19,950 nucleotides of DNA from JBBQQK01 sp038216025 (GCA_038216025.1 JBBQQK010000010.1:1-19950), one strand, 5' to 3'. Positions 11,769-18,243 are shown, counted from the stretch's first letter. The notes: generated from the letters alone by a model not told the origin. Numbers and translations are program-made.

Positions 11769-13133
11769 TTATTTACCTACTTGATCAATAGTGCCCTTCA
11801 TATAGAAATCTTGCTCACTTTTGTCATCGTGCTTGCCTTCAATGATTTCTTTGAAGCCTTTTATCGTTTCGCTTAGCGAAACATATTGACCTTTGATGCC
11901 GGAGAAAACCTCGGCGACATGAAAGGGCTGAGAAAGAAATCGTTGCAATTTTCTGGCTCTTGAGACTGTCATTTTGTCGTCATCGGAAAGCTCTTCCATG
12001 CCAAGAATTGCAATAATATCTTGCAAATCTTTGTATCTTTGTAAGATTCTCTGAACTTCACGAGCAATGTTATAGTGCTCTTCGCCAACAATATTGGGAT
12101 CTAAGATACTTGAAGATGACGCGAGTGGATCAACCGCAGGGTAGATGCCCAATTCAGCAAGGGAGCGCTCCAAAACAATAGTTGAATCAAGGTGAGCGAA
12201 AGTTGTAGCAGGGGCAGGATCTGTTAAATCATCGGCCGGAACATAAACTGCTTGCACAGAAGTAATAGAACCCTTTTTGGTCGAGGTAATACGCTCTTGA
12301 AGTTCGCCCATTTCATTGGCCAAAGTAGGCTGATAGCCAACCGCTGAAGGCATTCTTCCTAAAAGGGTAGAAACCTCTGATCCTGCTTGGGTAAAGCGGA
12401 AAATATTATCGACAAATAGGAGAACGTCTTTTCCTTCGTCACGCCAGTATTCTGCATTGGCAAGGCCTGTCAGCGCCACTCTCATTCTGGCTCCTGGCGG
12501 TTCATTCATCTGCCCAAAGACAAGAGCTGTTTTTTCCAGCACGCCTGATTCTTTCATCTCGTGGTAAAGATCGTTACCTTCGCGAGTTCTTTCGCCAACT
12601 CCAGCAAATACAGAGTAGCCGCCGTGTTCTTGAGCAATATTTCTAATAAATTCAGTAATTAGAACTGTTTTGCCTACGCCAGCGCCGCCGAAAAGGCCAA
12701 CTTTGCCACCTTTGGTAATGGGTGCAATAAGATCGATGACTTTGATGCCTGTCTCGAATATTTCGGTTTTTGTTTCTTGCTCAGCAAATGAAGGAGCGGG
12801 TCGATGAATAGGGTAGGTCACCGTTGCTTTCGGTTCCGGTTTTCCATCGATTGCTTCCCCGATAATATTGAACATGCGTCCTATGCACTCTTTTCCAACA
12901 GGAACAGAGATAGGTCCTCCGGTATTCGTCACCTCGATTCCCCGTTGCAAACCGTCTGTTGAGCTCATGGCTACAGCACGAACGTTTTGACTGTCGAGGT
13001 GCTGTTGCACCTCGAAAACAAGTCTCTTTTCGTTTAGCGTGCATTCCAGGGCTGTGTAGATTTCCGGAAGTCCATCTTCAAATTTGACGTCCGCTACAGG
13101 ACCTATAATCTGTGTAATGATTCCTTTAGTCAT
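11769..13133 (-). CDS. atpD: ATP synthase F1 subunit beta
   Basis: The beta subunit carries the catalytic nucleotide sites. The 454-residue protein has Walker A GGAGVGKT (149-156), the catalytic glutamate in GVGERTREGND (E181), and FGQMNEPPGARMRVALTGL. Walker B VLLFVDNIFRFTQAG, PADDLTDPAPATTFAHLD and a DELSEED-like EELSDDDK near the C-terminus are also present. Length is slightly short of the common 460-475 but complete. GGAG lies at the right distance before the ATG. It is followed by atpC and preceded by atpG. Confidence 0.98.
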   Translation of the reverse strand: MTKGIITQIIGPVADVKFEDGLPEIYTALECTLNEKRLVFEVQQHLDSQNVRAVAMSSTDGLQRGIEVTNTGGPISVPVGKECIGRMFNIIGEAIDGKPEPKATVTYPIHRPAPSFAEQETKTEIFETGIKVIDLIAPITKGGKVGLFGGAGVGKTVLITEFIRNIAQEHGGYSVFAGVGERTREGNDLYHEMKESGVLEKTALVFGQMNEPPGARMRVALTGLANAEYWRDEGKDVLLFVDNIFRFTQAGSEVSTLLGRMPSAVGYQPTLANEMGELQERITSTKKGSITSVQAVYVPADDLTDPAPATTFAHLDSTIVLERSLAELGIYPAVDPLASSSSILDPNIVGEEHYNIAREVQRILQRYKDLQDIIAILGMEELSDDDKMTVSRARKLQRFLSQPFHVAEVFSGIKGQYVSLSETIKGFKEIIEGKHDDKSEQDFYMKGTIDQVGK

Positions 13134-13243
13134 TTATTTCTCCAAGTTATTTGATTTATCATTTAACGAATTTTCATTTATTTGCCATTTGGTCATTTAT
13201 TCATTTAATATGAGAAATGAAAAATGAGAAATGGTAACTATTT
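13134..13243. repeat. Low-complexity CATTT-type spacer between atpG and atpD
   Basis: The 110-base spacer has words such as AATTTTCATTTATTTGCC, TTTGGTCATTTATTCATTT and GAAATGAAAAATGAGAAATG. The word AATTTTCATTTATTT is shared with the atpD-atpC spacer, which suggests the same repeat family in both places. The last bases before atpD hold its ribosome binding site. Confidence 0.6.
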
Positions 13244-14185
13244 TTATGCCATTGCTTCAGCGCCAGCCGTTATCTCGGCGATTTCGCTCGTAATTCCGTT
13301 TTGGCGAATTGTATTGTAGGTAAGTGTCAGTTCTTCGATAAGATTGTCGCTGTTATCGGAAGCGTTTTTCATGGCAACCATACGGGAAGAATGCTCTGAG
13401 GCGTTCGCTTCTAACACGGCACCAAATATTTGCAAGCGAATAAAGCGTCTTAAGAGCTTTTCTAGCACTTGATCGGAATTCGGTTCTATTTTGTATTCTA
13501 TATCCTCTTTGTCTGTTTCAAGGTTTTCCCAAATATCCTCAATATCAATATGGTCCTTATCGATGGGAAGTATCTGTTTTACTACCGGTGCTTGCCTTAA
13601 GGAAGTTATAAAATTTGAATACATGACTACAACTTTGTCGTATTTTCCATTTAGGTATTCGCCGTTTGTCATCTTTGAGATGGGGATGATGTCTTCAAAA
13701 TCAATATCATTTTCGAAGCCGTCGTAAACAGCCACCAAGTTTCCGACATTGTGTCTTCTGACGAAATCAGCGCCTTTGCGACCGATGGCGATAATGTCCA
13801 CATCCACAGAAGGCGTCTTACTATTGTTCGAAGACGAAGTCTGAGAACTGTTTTTTAAGTTCTCGCTAACGCTCGAACAATAATTAACCAACTTTTTATA
13901 CAGATCGGCATTGTATGAACCGCAAAGCCCACGGTCAGAAGTTACAAAAATAACAGCTGTGCGATTGATCTCAACCGGCTTCAATAGGAGATGGTTCTCG
14001 GGAAGCGTGGTGTTGGCAAGTCGGACCAGCATATTCCAAGAGTTTTGCACATAAGTGCGAGCTTCGTGAATGGTACGGACGGCTTTTTGCATCTTAACAG
14101 AAGCGACCATTTCCATCGCTTTGGTAATTTGTTTGGTGTTATTGACCGATTTGATTCGGCGTCTAAATTCTTGTGTACTTGGCAT
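13244..14185 (-). CDS. atpG: ATP synthase F1 subunit gamma, with an in-frame repeat-derived insertion
   Basis: The gamma subunit is the central rotor shaft. The 313-residue protein opens with the family pattern STQEFRRRIKSVNNTKQITK and AMEMVASVKMQKA, has VTSDRGLCGSYNADL, and ends LTYNTIRQNGITSEIAEITA. It is some 20-25 residues longer than usual. The excess lies at about 101-121 (CSSVSENLKNSSQTSSSNNS), encoded by a palindromic repeat, between the GLCG region and VDIIAIGRKGADFVRR. This falls in the peripheral Rossmann-like domain rather than the coiled-coil shaft, so it may be tolerated. No clear Shine-Dalgarno sequence precedes the ATG, and a plus-strand promoter begins six bases upstream. Confidence 0.95.
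   Translation of the reverse strand: MPSTQEFRRRIKSVNNTKQITKAMEMVASVKMQKAVRTIHEARTYVQNSWNMLVRLANTTLPENHLLLKPVEINRTAVIFVTSDRGLCGSYNADLYKKLVNYCSSVSENLKNSSQTSSSNNSKTPSVDVDIIAIGRKGADFVRRHNVGNLVAVYDGFENDIDFEDIIPISKMTNGEYLNGKYDKVVVMYSNFITSLRQAPVVKQILPIDKDHIDIEDIWENLETDKEDIEYKIEPNSDQVLEKLLRRFIRLQIFGAVLEANASEHSSRMVAMKNASDNSDNLIEELTLTYNTIRQNGITSEIAEITAGAEAMA
13823..13884 (-). repeat. ATTGTTCGA...TCGAACAAT palindromic repeat inside atpG
   Basis: The plus strand reads ATTGTTCGAAGACGAAGTCT, GAGAACT, an 8-base centre, AGTTCTCGCTAACGC and TCGAACAATAAT. Its ends are ATTGTTCGA and TCGAACAAT, and GAGAAC/GTTCTC form an inner stem. Copies occur at 14512-14600 and 14874-14965. The element is 62 bases, and the atpG frame is open through it (residues 101-121). 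Confidence 0.85.
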
Positions 14186-14190
14186 TTGTA

Positions 14191-14219
14191 TTGACTTATC
14201 TATTAAATTATTGTATAAA
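14191..14219 (+). promoter_or_regulatory. Promoter of the 72-residue membrane protein gene
   Basis: TTGACT (14191-14196), exactly 17 bases, and TATAAA (14214-14219) form a strong sigma-70-like promoter. It points away from atpG, whose start is six bases to the left. The word TATTGTATAAATA around the -10 box also occurs at the 62-residue gene. Confidence 0.75.
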
Positions 14220-14245
14220 TACTGAGCGAAAGGGAGGTGAATCTG

Positions 14246-14464
14246 ATGAGTTTACAGGATTGGAAGGCAATCAAGGCAATTGCTATTACGGTAACGCTCA
14301 CGCTTGCTTTTATGGCGCTGATGGCCATTCTGGCTTTGCCTAGCAACAAGGAAAGTCCGATGGGGTTTGTTGTCACGATCTCGCTGCTTGTTTCCTTTTT
14401 AGCGAGCATATTCATTTCGGCGATCACATTCAGTAGAGTCGCTGAGATGGGGCTGAAAAACTAG
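14246..14464 (+). CDS. Two-pass small membrane protein, 72 residues (mini-cassette 1)
   Basis: No family is recognised. AAAGGGAGGTGA precedes the ATG at 14246, a strong ribosome binding site; a GTG at 14237 is part of it and not a start. The protein starts MSLQDWKAIKAIAITVTLTL. One hydrophobic helix (about 11-30) and a second (about 42-63, VVTISLLVSFLASIFISAITF) are joined by SNKESPMG. It is a complete unit of promoter, RBS, ORF and terminator, placed on the strand opposite to the ATP synthase operon between atpG and the nuclease gene. A link with the Fo sector is only positional, but the layout matches the 62-residue gene at 15033. Confidence 0.75.
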   Translation: MSLQDWKAIKAIAITVTLTLAFMALMAILALPSNKESPMGFVVTISLLVSFLASIFISAITFSRVAEMGLKN

Positions 14465-14478
14465 CATCTATTCGGTTG

Positions 14479-14511
14479 GGTCGGAGCAATAGGCTTCGGC
14501 CTTTTGCTTTT
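14479..14511 (+). terminator. Terminator of mini-cassette 1
   Basis: GGTCGGAGC (14479-14487) pairs with GCTTCGGCC (14493-14501), using two G-T pairs, and is followed by TTTTGCTTTTA. It matches the terminator at 15226 in size, tail and sequence, and the two positions that differ keep pairing. Confidence 0.85.
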
Positions 14512-14600
14512 ATTGTTCGAACGAAGTGAGAACTACCCAAACTTCTCAGCCGTTGGCTTCGAAGAATAATCCAAGTTCTCGCTAACGCTCGAACAATAAT
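14512..14600 (-). repeat. ATTGTTCGA palindromic repeat after the GIY-YIG gene
   Basis: The plus strand starts ATTGTTCGAACGAAGTGAGA and ends AGTTCTCGCTAACGCTCGAA followed by CAATAAT. The middle contains a further partial unit, ACTTCTCAGCCGTTGGCTTC followed by GAAGAATAAT. It begins directly at the tail of the mini-cassette 1 terminator and ends six bases before the stop of the GIY-YIG gene. Confidence 0.85.
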
Positions 14601-14606
14601 ATTCAA

Positions 14607-14858
14607 TTAAGTTTTCCAAAGTGCTTGTTTTTTCTTCCTGCTAAAATCCTTGATCTGATGTTCGTGCTCTCTAGCTGCGGTTAGATCAGTAAATTCTTCG
14701 AAGTATTTCAACTCTTTAAATCCATGTTTTGAAGTAAAATTTGATCCTTTGCCGGAGCGGTGTTGTTCTAAACGCTTTTTCAAATTGTATGTCATTCCTG
14801 TGTAATAAAGCTCATCGAGGCATTCTACTATATAAACATACCATTTCCATTGAACCAT
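14607..14858 (-). CDS. GIY-YIG domain nuclease (UPF0213-like)
   Basis: The 83-residue protein is a stand-alone GIY-YIG domain. WYVYIVECLDELYYTGMT (6-23) gives the G/Y-I-Y...Y-x-G pattern, KKRLEQHRSG (27-36) carries the conserved arginine, and AAREHEHQIKDFSRKKKQAL holds the catalytic glutamate. Such small proteins are common in bacteria and their role is poorly known; DNA cleavage or repair are possible. The start at 14858 is chosen because GGGGGAATAAA precedes it; a longer reading to 14993 only adds residues encoded by the repeat. It is on the ATP synthase strand between atpA and atpG and is flanked by palindromic repeats on both sides. Confidence 0.85.
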   Translation of the reverse strand: MVQWKWYVYIVECLDELYYTGMTYNLKKRLEQHRSGKGSNFTSKHGFKELKYFEEFTDLTAAREHEHQIKDFSRKKKQALWKT

Positions 14859-14873
14859 TTTATTCCCCCAAAT

Positions 14874-14965
14874 ATTGTTCGAACGAAGTGAGAACTGACT
14901 AGGGTTCTCGCTAACGCTCGAACAATAACTTTTAAGTTCTCGTCGCTGCGCTCCTCGAACAATAA
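14874..14965 (-). repeat. ATTGTTCGA palindromic repeat before the GIY-YIG gene
   Basis: The plus strand starts ATTGTTCGAACGAAGTGAGA, has a short centre, then TTCTCGCTAACGCTCGAACA. A further unit follows, AGTTCTCGTCGCTGCGCTCC and TCGAACAATAAT. The pattern is the same as in the copies at 13823 and 14512, with an extra half unit. Confidence 0.85.
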
Positions 14966-14978
14966 TTACTTTGATAAA

Positions 14979-15007
14979 TTGACAAATTGACATTAATATT
15001 GTATAAA
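14979..15007 (+). promoter_or_regulatory. Promoter of the 62-residue membrane protein gene
   Basis: A perfect TTGACA (14979-14984), 17 bases, and TATAAA (15002-15007). The -10 region TATTGTATAAATA is shared with the 14191 promoter. It starts 13 bases after the repeat. Confidence 0.8.
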
Positions 15008-15032
15008 TATTCTAAGGAAAGGGGTGATACAT

Positions 15033-15221
15033 TTGGATTGGGATACAATGGATTTTATTGCATTAATAGCTGCAATTGGCATCATCAGCAATTTTGGCTA
15101 TCTTCTCGAGAAGATGGGTCCGGGGTGGACCGTTGCCCTAATAGCTTTGATTCCAGTTACTTTTATCTCGGGACGGCTCTTGCGAGCTAAAGAAAGTAAT
15201 AACAAAGAAGAATCAGAATAA
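15033..15221 (+). CDS. Two-pass small membrane protein, 62 residues (mini-cassette 2)
   Basis: No family is recognised. The start is set at TTG 15033 because GGAAAGGGG (15016-15024) lies eight bases before it. The ATG at 15048 is too far from that site, and GTG 15024 overlaps it. The protein begins (M)DWDTMDFIALIAAIGIISN, has a second hydrophobic stretch (WTVALIALIPVTFISG), and ends with a charged tail RAKESNNKEESE. It stands on the strand opposite to atpA and atpG. Its promoter and terminator closely match those of the 72-residue gene, so both look like copies of one cassette type with different coding content. Confidence 0.7.
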   Translation: MDWDTMDFIALIAAIGIISNFGYLLEKMGPGWTVALIALIPVTFISGRLLRAKESNNKEESE

Positions 15222-15225
15222 CTTT

Positions 15226-15260
15226 GGTCGAAGCAGAAGGCTTCGACCTTTTGCTTTTTT
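15226..15260 (+). terminator. Terminator of mini-cassette 2
   Basis: GGTCGAAGC (15226-15234) pairs perfectly with GCTTCGACC (15240-15248), followed by TTTTGCTTTTTT. It begins four bases after the stop codon. Confidence 0.9.
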
Positions 15261-15265
15261 ATCGC

Positions 15266-15342
15266 CGTCATTGCGAGGAGCGTAAGCGACGAAGCAATCT
15301 ATCGTGAAAGATTGCCGCGGCCCTTCGGGCCTCGCAATGACA
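15266..15342. repeat. TGTCATTGCGAG-type palindromic element next to the atpA end
   Basis: The ends are CGTCATTGCGAGG and CCTCGCAATGACA, an almost perfect inverted repeat. Inside lie GCAATCT/AGATTGC and GGCCC-TTC-GGGCC, so the whole can fold as a branched structure. It sits 10 bases from the atpA stop codon. This type of element is common in many bacterial genomes. Confidence 0.85.
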
Positions 15343-15351
15343 ATATGTTGA

Positions 15352-16887
15352 CTAGCCGACTGGCTTATCGGTCTCTTCTATCTTCTTAGTATTTTTTTCA
15401 AGGAACTCGATCAATTTCTTTTCGCTAACATCAGATATCTGACCGTTTTCCTTGATGTCAGCAATTACTTCTTTCGCTCCTGATTTTACTTTATCAAGAA
15501 TTGTCTCTTCAAGCGATTTAAGCTCTGATATATCATAATCATCAAAATATCCGTTAGTTACAGCATATAAAATTATCACTTGCTCTTCGACTGGCATTGG
15601 AGTGTACTGTGGCTGTTTCAATATCTCGGTTATTCTCTTGCCTCTCTCAATTTGTTTCTTTGTTCCTTCATCCAAGTCTGAGGCGAATTGAGCAAAAGCA
15701 GCCAATTCTCTATATTGAGCCATCTCAAGCTTCAAGCGGCCCGCTACTTTTTTCATAGCTTTGATCTGAGCGGCTCCGCCAACCCGTGAGACTGAAATGC
15801 CGATATTCAAAGCAGGACGAACGCCTTGGTAAAATAAATCGGACTCAAGGAAAATCTGTCCGTCAGTGATTGAGATAACATTGGTCGGAATATAAGCGGA
15901 AACATCTCCGGCTTGAGTTTCGATGATTGGTAAAGCAGTCATTGAGCCGCCGCCAAAGTCTTTGTTTAGCCTGGCAGAACGTTCAAGTAATCGGGAGTGA
16001 AGGTAGAAAACGTCTCCGGGGTAAGCCTCACGTCCAGGTGGGCGTCTTAGGAGTAATGAGATTTGTCTGTATGCCCAAGCTTGTTTGGTTAAGTCGTCAA
16101 AAATTATTAATACATCACGGCCTTGTTCCATGAAATATTCTCCAATAGCGCAGCCGGAGTAAGGGGCAAGATAAGAAAGAGGGGCAGGGTCGGAAGCACC
16201 GGCCAAAACTATGGTCGTGTAATCCATCGCCCCATTTTCTTCAAGAATGGCGGCGATCTTAGCAACCTTTGATTGTTTCTGGCCAATAGCAACATAAATA
16301 CAAATAGGACGTTCCTTTTCCGGCAATTCTTTTTGGTTGATGATGGTATCGATTGCGATAGCCGTTTTTCCGGTTCCTCGATCACCGATAATAAGTTCTC
16401 TTTGGCCTCTGCCGATTGGGATCAGTGAATCAATGGCTTTAATACCCGTTTGGAGGGGAACAGACACCCCTTGTCTGGTGATTACCCCGGGAGCGACTTT
16501 TTCAATAGGCATATTTTTGTCAATCTTGTATTTTGCTTTTCCGTCAATTACTTCTCCGAGAGGATTTATTACTCTGCCAATAATGTCATTGCCAACTCCG
16601 ATAGAAGCAATTTTGCCAGTAGTTTCAACTTTATCGCCAGCTTTTATTCCCGAGTATTCACCAAGAACAATGGCTCCCACTTGTGACTCTTCTAGGTTGA
16701 GCACCATCGCAGTAACTTCATGTCGACCGGAAATTTTAATCAATTCACCACTTTTTGCGTTTGCGAGGCCATGGATGCGGGCAATGCCGTCTCCTATGTC
16801 TGCAACTGTTCCTATTGCTTGCTCTTTTTGCGAGAGATCCATTTTTAGAATTTCAGCTTTTAGCTCTTCGACTAAATTTTGGGCCAT
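15352..16887 (-). CDS. atpA: ATP synthase F1 subunit alpha
   Basis: The alpha subunit carries the regulatory nucleotide sites and the arginine finger. The 511-residue protein shows GTVADIGDGIARIHGL (26-41), Walker A GDRGTGKT (168-175), IYVAIGQKQSKVA, VLIIFDDLTKQAWAYRQISL (Walker B) and LLRRPPGREAYPGDVFYLHS. NIGISVSRVGGAAQIKAMKK (R368, arginine finger) is also seen. A good AGGAG site precedes the ATG. It follows atpH after a palindromic repeat. Downstream, about 1.17 kb of small genes and repeats separate it from atpG. Confidence 0.98.
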   Translation of the reverse strand: MAQNLVEELKAEILKMDLSQKEQAIGTVADIGDGIARIHGLANAKSGELIKISGRHEVTAMVLNLEESQVGAIVLGEYSGIKAGDKVETTGKIASIGVGNDIIGRVINPLGEVIDGKAKYKIDKNMPIEKVAPGVITRQGVSVPLQTGIKAIDSLIPIGRGQRELIIGDRGTGKTAIAIDTIINQKELPEKERPICIYVAIGQKQSKVAKIAAILEENGAMDYTTIVLAGASDPAPLSYLAPYSGCAIGEYFMEQGRDVLIIFDDLTKQAWAYRQISLLLRRPPGREAYPGDVFYLHSRLLERSARLNKDFGGGSMTALPIIETQAGDVSAYIPTNVISITDGQIFLESDLFYQGVRPALNIGISVSRVGGAAQIKAMKKVAGRLKLEMAQYRELAAFAQFASDLDEGTKKQIERGKRITEILKQPQYTPMPVEEQVIILYAVTNGYFDDYDISELKSLEETILDKVKSGAKEVIADIKENGQISDVSEKKLIEFLEKNTKKIEETDKPVG

Positions 16888-16906
16888 ATGTTCTCCTTGA
16901 TTTGTT

Positions 16907-16971
16907 TGTCATCCTGAGGGAGCGAAGCGACCGAAGGATCCTTTGGATTCTTCGCTTTGCTCAGAATGACA
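16907..16971. repeat. TGTCATCCTGAG-type palindromic element between atpH and atpA
   Basis: The element starts TGTCATCCTGAGGGAGCGAA and ends TTCGCTTTGCTCAGAATGAC plus A. The outer ends (TGTCATCCTGAG, CTCAGAATGACA) and the inner GAAGGATCC/GGATTCTTC pair. It ends next to the atpH stop and begins about 20 bases from the atpA ATG, just upstream of its RBS. On the opposite strand it encodes the often seen shadow peptide ILRERSDRRI. Confidence 0.85.
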
Positions 16972-17364
16972 CTATTTTAATAATTGTTTTTTAAAACTAT
17001 CTATCGTCCCTGCCAGAGAATAGTCATAAAGCTTTCCTTCTATTTCTACTGTTATGCCTGCCATACATTCATTTTTTATAACATTTTTACTCATGATCTT
17101 TTTGCCGGTAGATTTTTCAAGCTTTTGTTCGATAATTTCAACTTTCTCCAGCGAAAGAGCGTGTGATGAATAAATTTTTGCAAAAATAGAATTTTTGCTT
17201 CGGGCGTATTCATCTTCCAGCAAATCCAGTATTTCGAGAAGCTTTTTCTTCTGCTTGTTCTTTTCAAGAATCGTCAAAAAGTTACCAGCGATATTTGATA
17301 AATCAGACTCTTGTTCTAAAGATTCTATTAATGCTTGTGCATAGATTTTGCTTGATATTTTCAT
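16972..17364 (-). CDS. atpH: ATP synthase F1 subunit delta, short form
   Basis: Delta (OSCP-like) joins F1 to the peripheral stalk. The 130-residue product starts MKISSKIYAQALIESLEQ and ends GITVEIEGKLYDYSLAGTID with SFKKQLLK, the typical C-terminal pattern in which a beta strand pair is followed by G-T-x-x-x-L-x-x-L. The usual length is about 175-180, so the N-terminal six-helix domain is reduced. The position between atpF and atpA and the C-terminal motif support the call. Short delta subunits may be common in reduced genomes. Confidence 0.85.
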   Translation of the reverse strand: MKISSKIYAQALIESLEQESDLSNIAGNFLTILEKNKQKKKLLEILDLLEDEYARSKNSIFAKIYSSHALSLEKVEIIEQKLEKSTGKKIMSKNVIKNECMAGITVEIEGKLYDYSLAGTIDSFKKQLLK

Positions 17365-17385
17365 GCTTATCTTAGGTGTTTCTTT

Positions 17386-17868
17386 TTATAATTCATTGAT
17401 TGCTTTGGCGGTTAATGTTTGTCTTGATTTTTCGTCAAGGTCGTTGCCCAGTACCTTTTCCATGGCTAAGGATATGACGCTGGATAATTCCTTCTTGGCT
17501 GAAATTAAAGCAGACTCCTTTAAGCTCAAAGCTTCTTCTTTGGCGTTTTTAATAACCTTTTCTCCTTTTGTGTTAGCCTCGGTTATGGCTTTGTCGTGGA
17601 GTTGTTTTGCGTCGCTTTTAGCTTGATCACGTATTTCCTTGGCTTCTTTTTCCGCTTTGTCTAAAATCTTTTTAGCTTCTGTTTCAGTTGATTTTAATTT
17701 TTCTTCGGACTCTTCAGCACATTTTAGGCCGTCAGCAATTTTTTTCGATCTTCCGTCTAACATATCTAAGATTGGCTTGTATAGGAACTTACGCAATACT
17801 AAGAACAAAATCAGAAAGTTTACGACTTGAGCAATCAGTAATTTTAAATCTATACCTAATGATTCCAT
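17386..17868 (-). CDS. atpF: ATP synthase Fo subunit b
   Basis: Subunit b forms the peripheral stalk. The 160-residue protein has an N-terminal membrane helix (about 8-26, LLIAQVVNFLILFLVLRKF) and LYKPILDMLDGRSKKIADGL, then a long charged helix rich in A, E and K (EESEEKLKSTETEAKKILDK onward) with coiled-coil character. The C-terminal region SVISLAMEKVLGNDLDEKS is typical for the contact with delta. GGAG precedes the ATG. It lies 147 bases after atpE, in a spacer with strong secondary structure. Confidence 0.95.
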   Translation of the reverse strand: MESLGIDLKLLIAQVVNFLILFLVLRKFLYKPILDMLDGRSKKIADGLKCAEESEEKLKSTETEAKKILDKAEKEAKEIRDQAKSDAKQLHDKAITEANTKGEKVIKNAKEEALSLKESALISAKKELSSVISLAMEKVLGNDLDEKSRQTLTAKAINEL

Positions 17869-17882
17869 TTATAACTCCGTTG

Positions 17883-18001
17883 CAATAACCAATAATCAAG
17901 TTATATGACACAAACAATGACTATCGGATATTGAAATATTAATTGGTTATTGTTTCTTGTATCTCGGAAATTAATTTCCAAGCGGCAGGATCGGCTCCTG
18001 C
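17883..18001. promoter_or_regulatory. Structured spacer between atpE and atpF
   Basis: An 11-base perfect inverted repeat, CAATAACCAAT (17883-17893) and ATTGGTTATTG (17942-17952), is followed by the 14-base palindrome GGAAATTAATTTCC (17966-17979) and the hairpin GCAGGA-TCGGC-TCCTGC (17985-18001). The hairpin lies right behind the atpE stop on the minus strand and has only a short T-run, so it may be an mRNA stability or partial termination element that raises atpE output. Confidence 0.5.
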
Positions 18002-18015
18002 GCGTTTGAAAACTA

Positions 18016-18243
18016 TTATACGAAGGTTACAATCAATGCTACCACTAGAGCGTAAACAGCAATAGCTTCTGCAAAGGCGATAGCCAAGATCATTGGTCCC
18101 TGAACTTTACCGGCAGCTTCAGGATTTCTTCCGATAGCCTCTAATCCTTTTGATCCGATCATTCCAATAGCAAGTGCCGGAGCTATGGCACCAACTGCAA
18201 TAGCGCCTGCAGTAGCAAGTGCTTTAATTGATTCTGCTTCCAT
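18016..18243 (-). CDS. atpE: ATP synthase Fo subunit c
   Basis: Subunit c forms the rotating ring. The 75-residue hairpin protein has two membrane helices, with GSKGLEAIGRNPEA (30-43) as the polar loop that contacts gamma and epsilon. The ion-binding glutamate is E59 in ILAIAFAEAIAVYALVVAL. The first helix has ALAIGMIG where sodium-binding rings carry a glutamine, and the residue after E59 is alanine, not serine or threonine, so a proton-driven ring is more likely. AGGAGA precedes the ATG. The c gene sits between atpB and atpF as usual. Confidence 0.97.
   Translation of the reverse strand: MEAESIKALATAGAIAVGAIAPALAIGMIGSKGLEAIGRNPEAAGKVQGPMILAIAFAEAIAVYALVVALIVTFV

Noticed and set aside
14859..14993. 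N-terminal extension of the GIY-YIG protein to 14993
   Set aside because: The extra residues are encoded by the palindromic repeat, and a clear GGGGGA ribosome binding site precedes ATG 14858.
16337..16900. 187-codon plus-strand ORF opposite atpA
   Set aside because: It is the antisense shadow of the highly conserved atpA. Its proline/serine/isoleucine composition mirrors the alpha subunit codons, and it has no RBS.
16755..16994. 79-codon plus-strand ORF containing ILRERSDRRI
   Set aside because: It is a readthrough of atpA antisense into a palindromic repeat; such peptides are a known by-product of these repeats.
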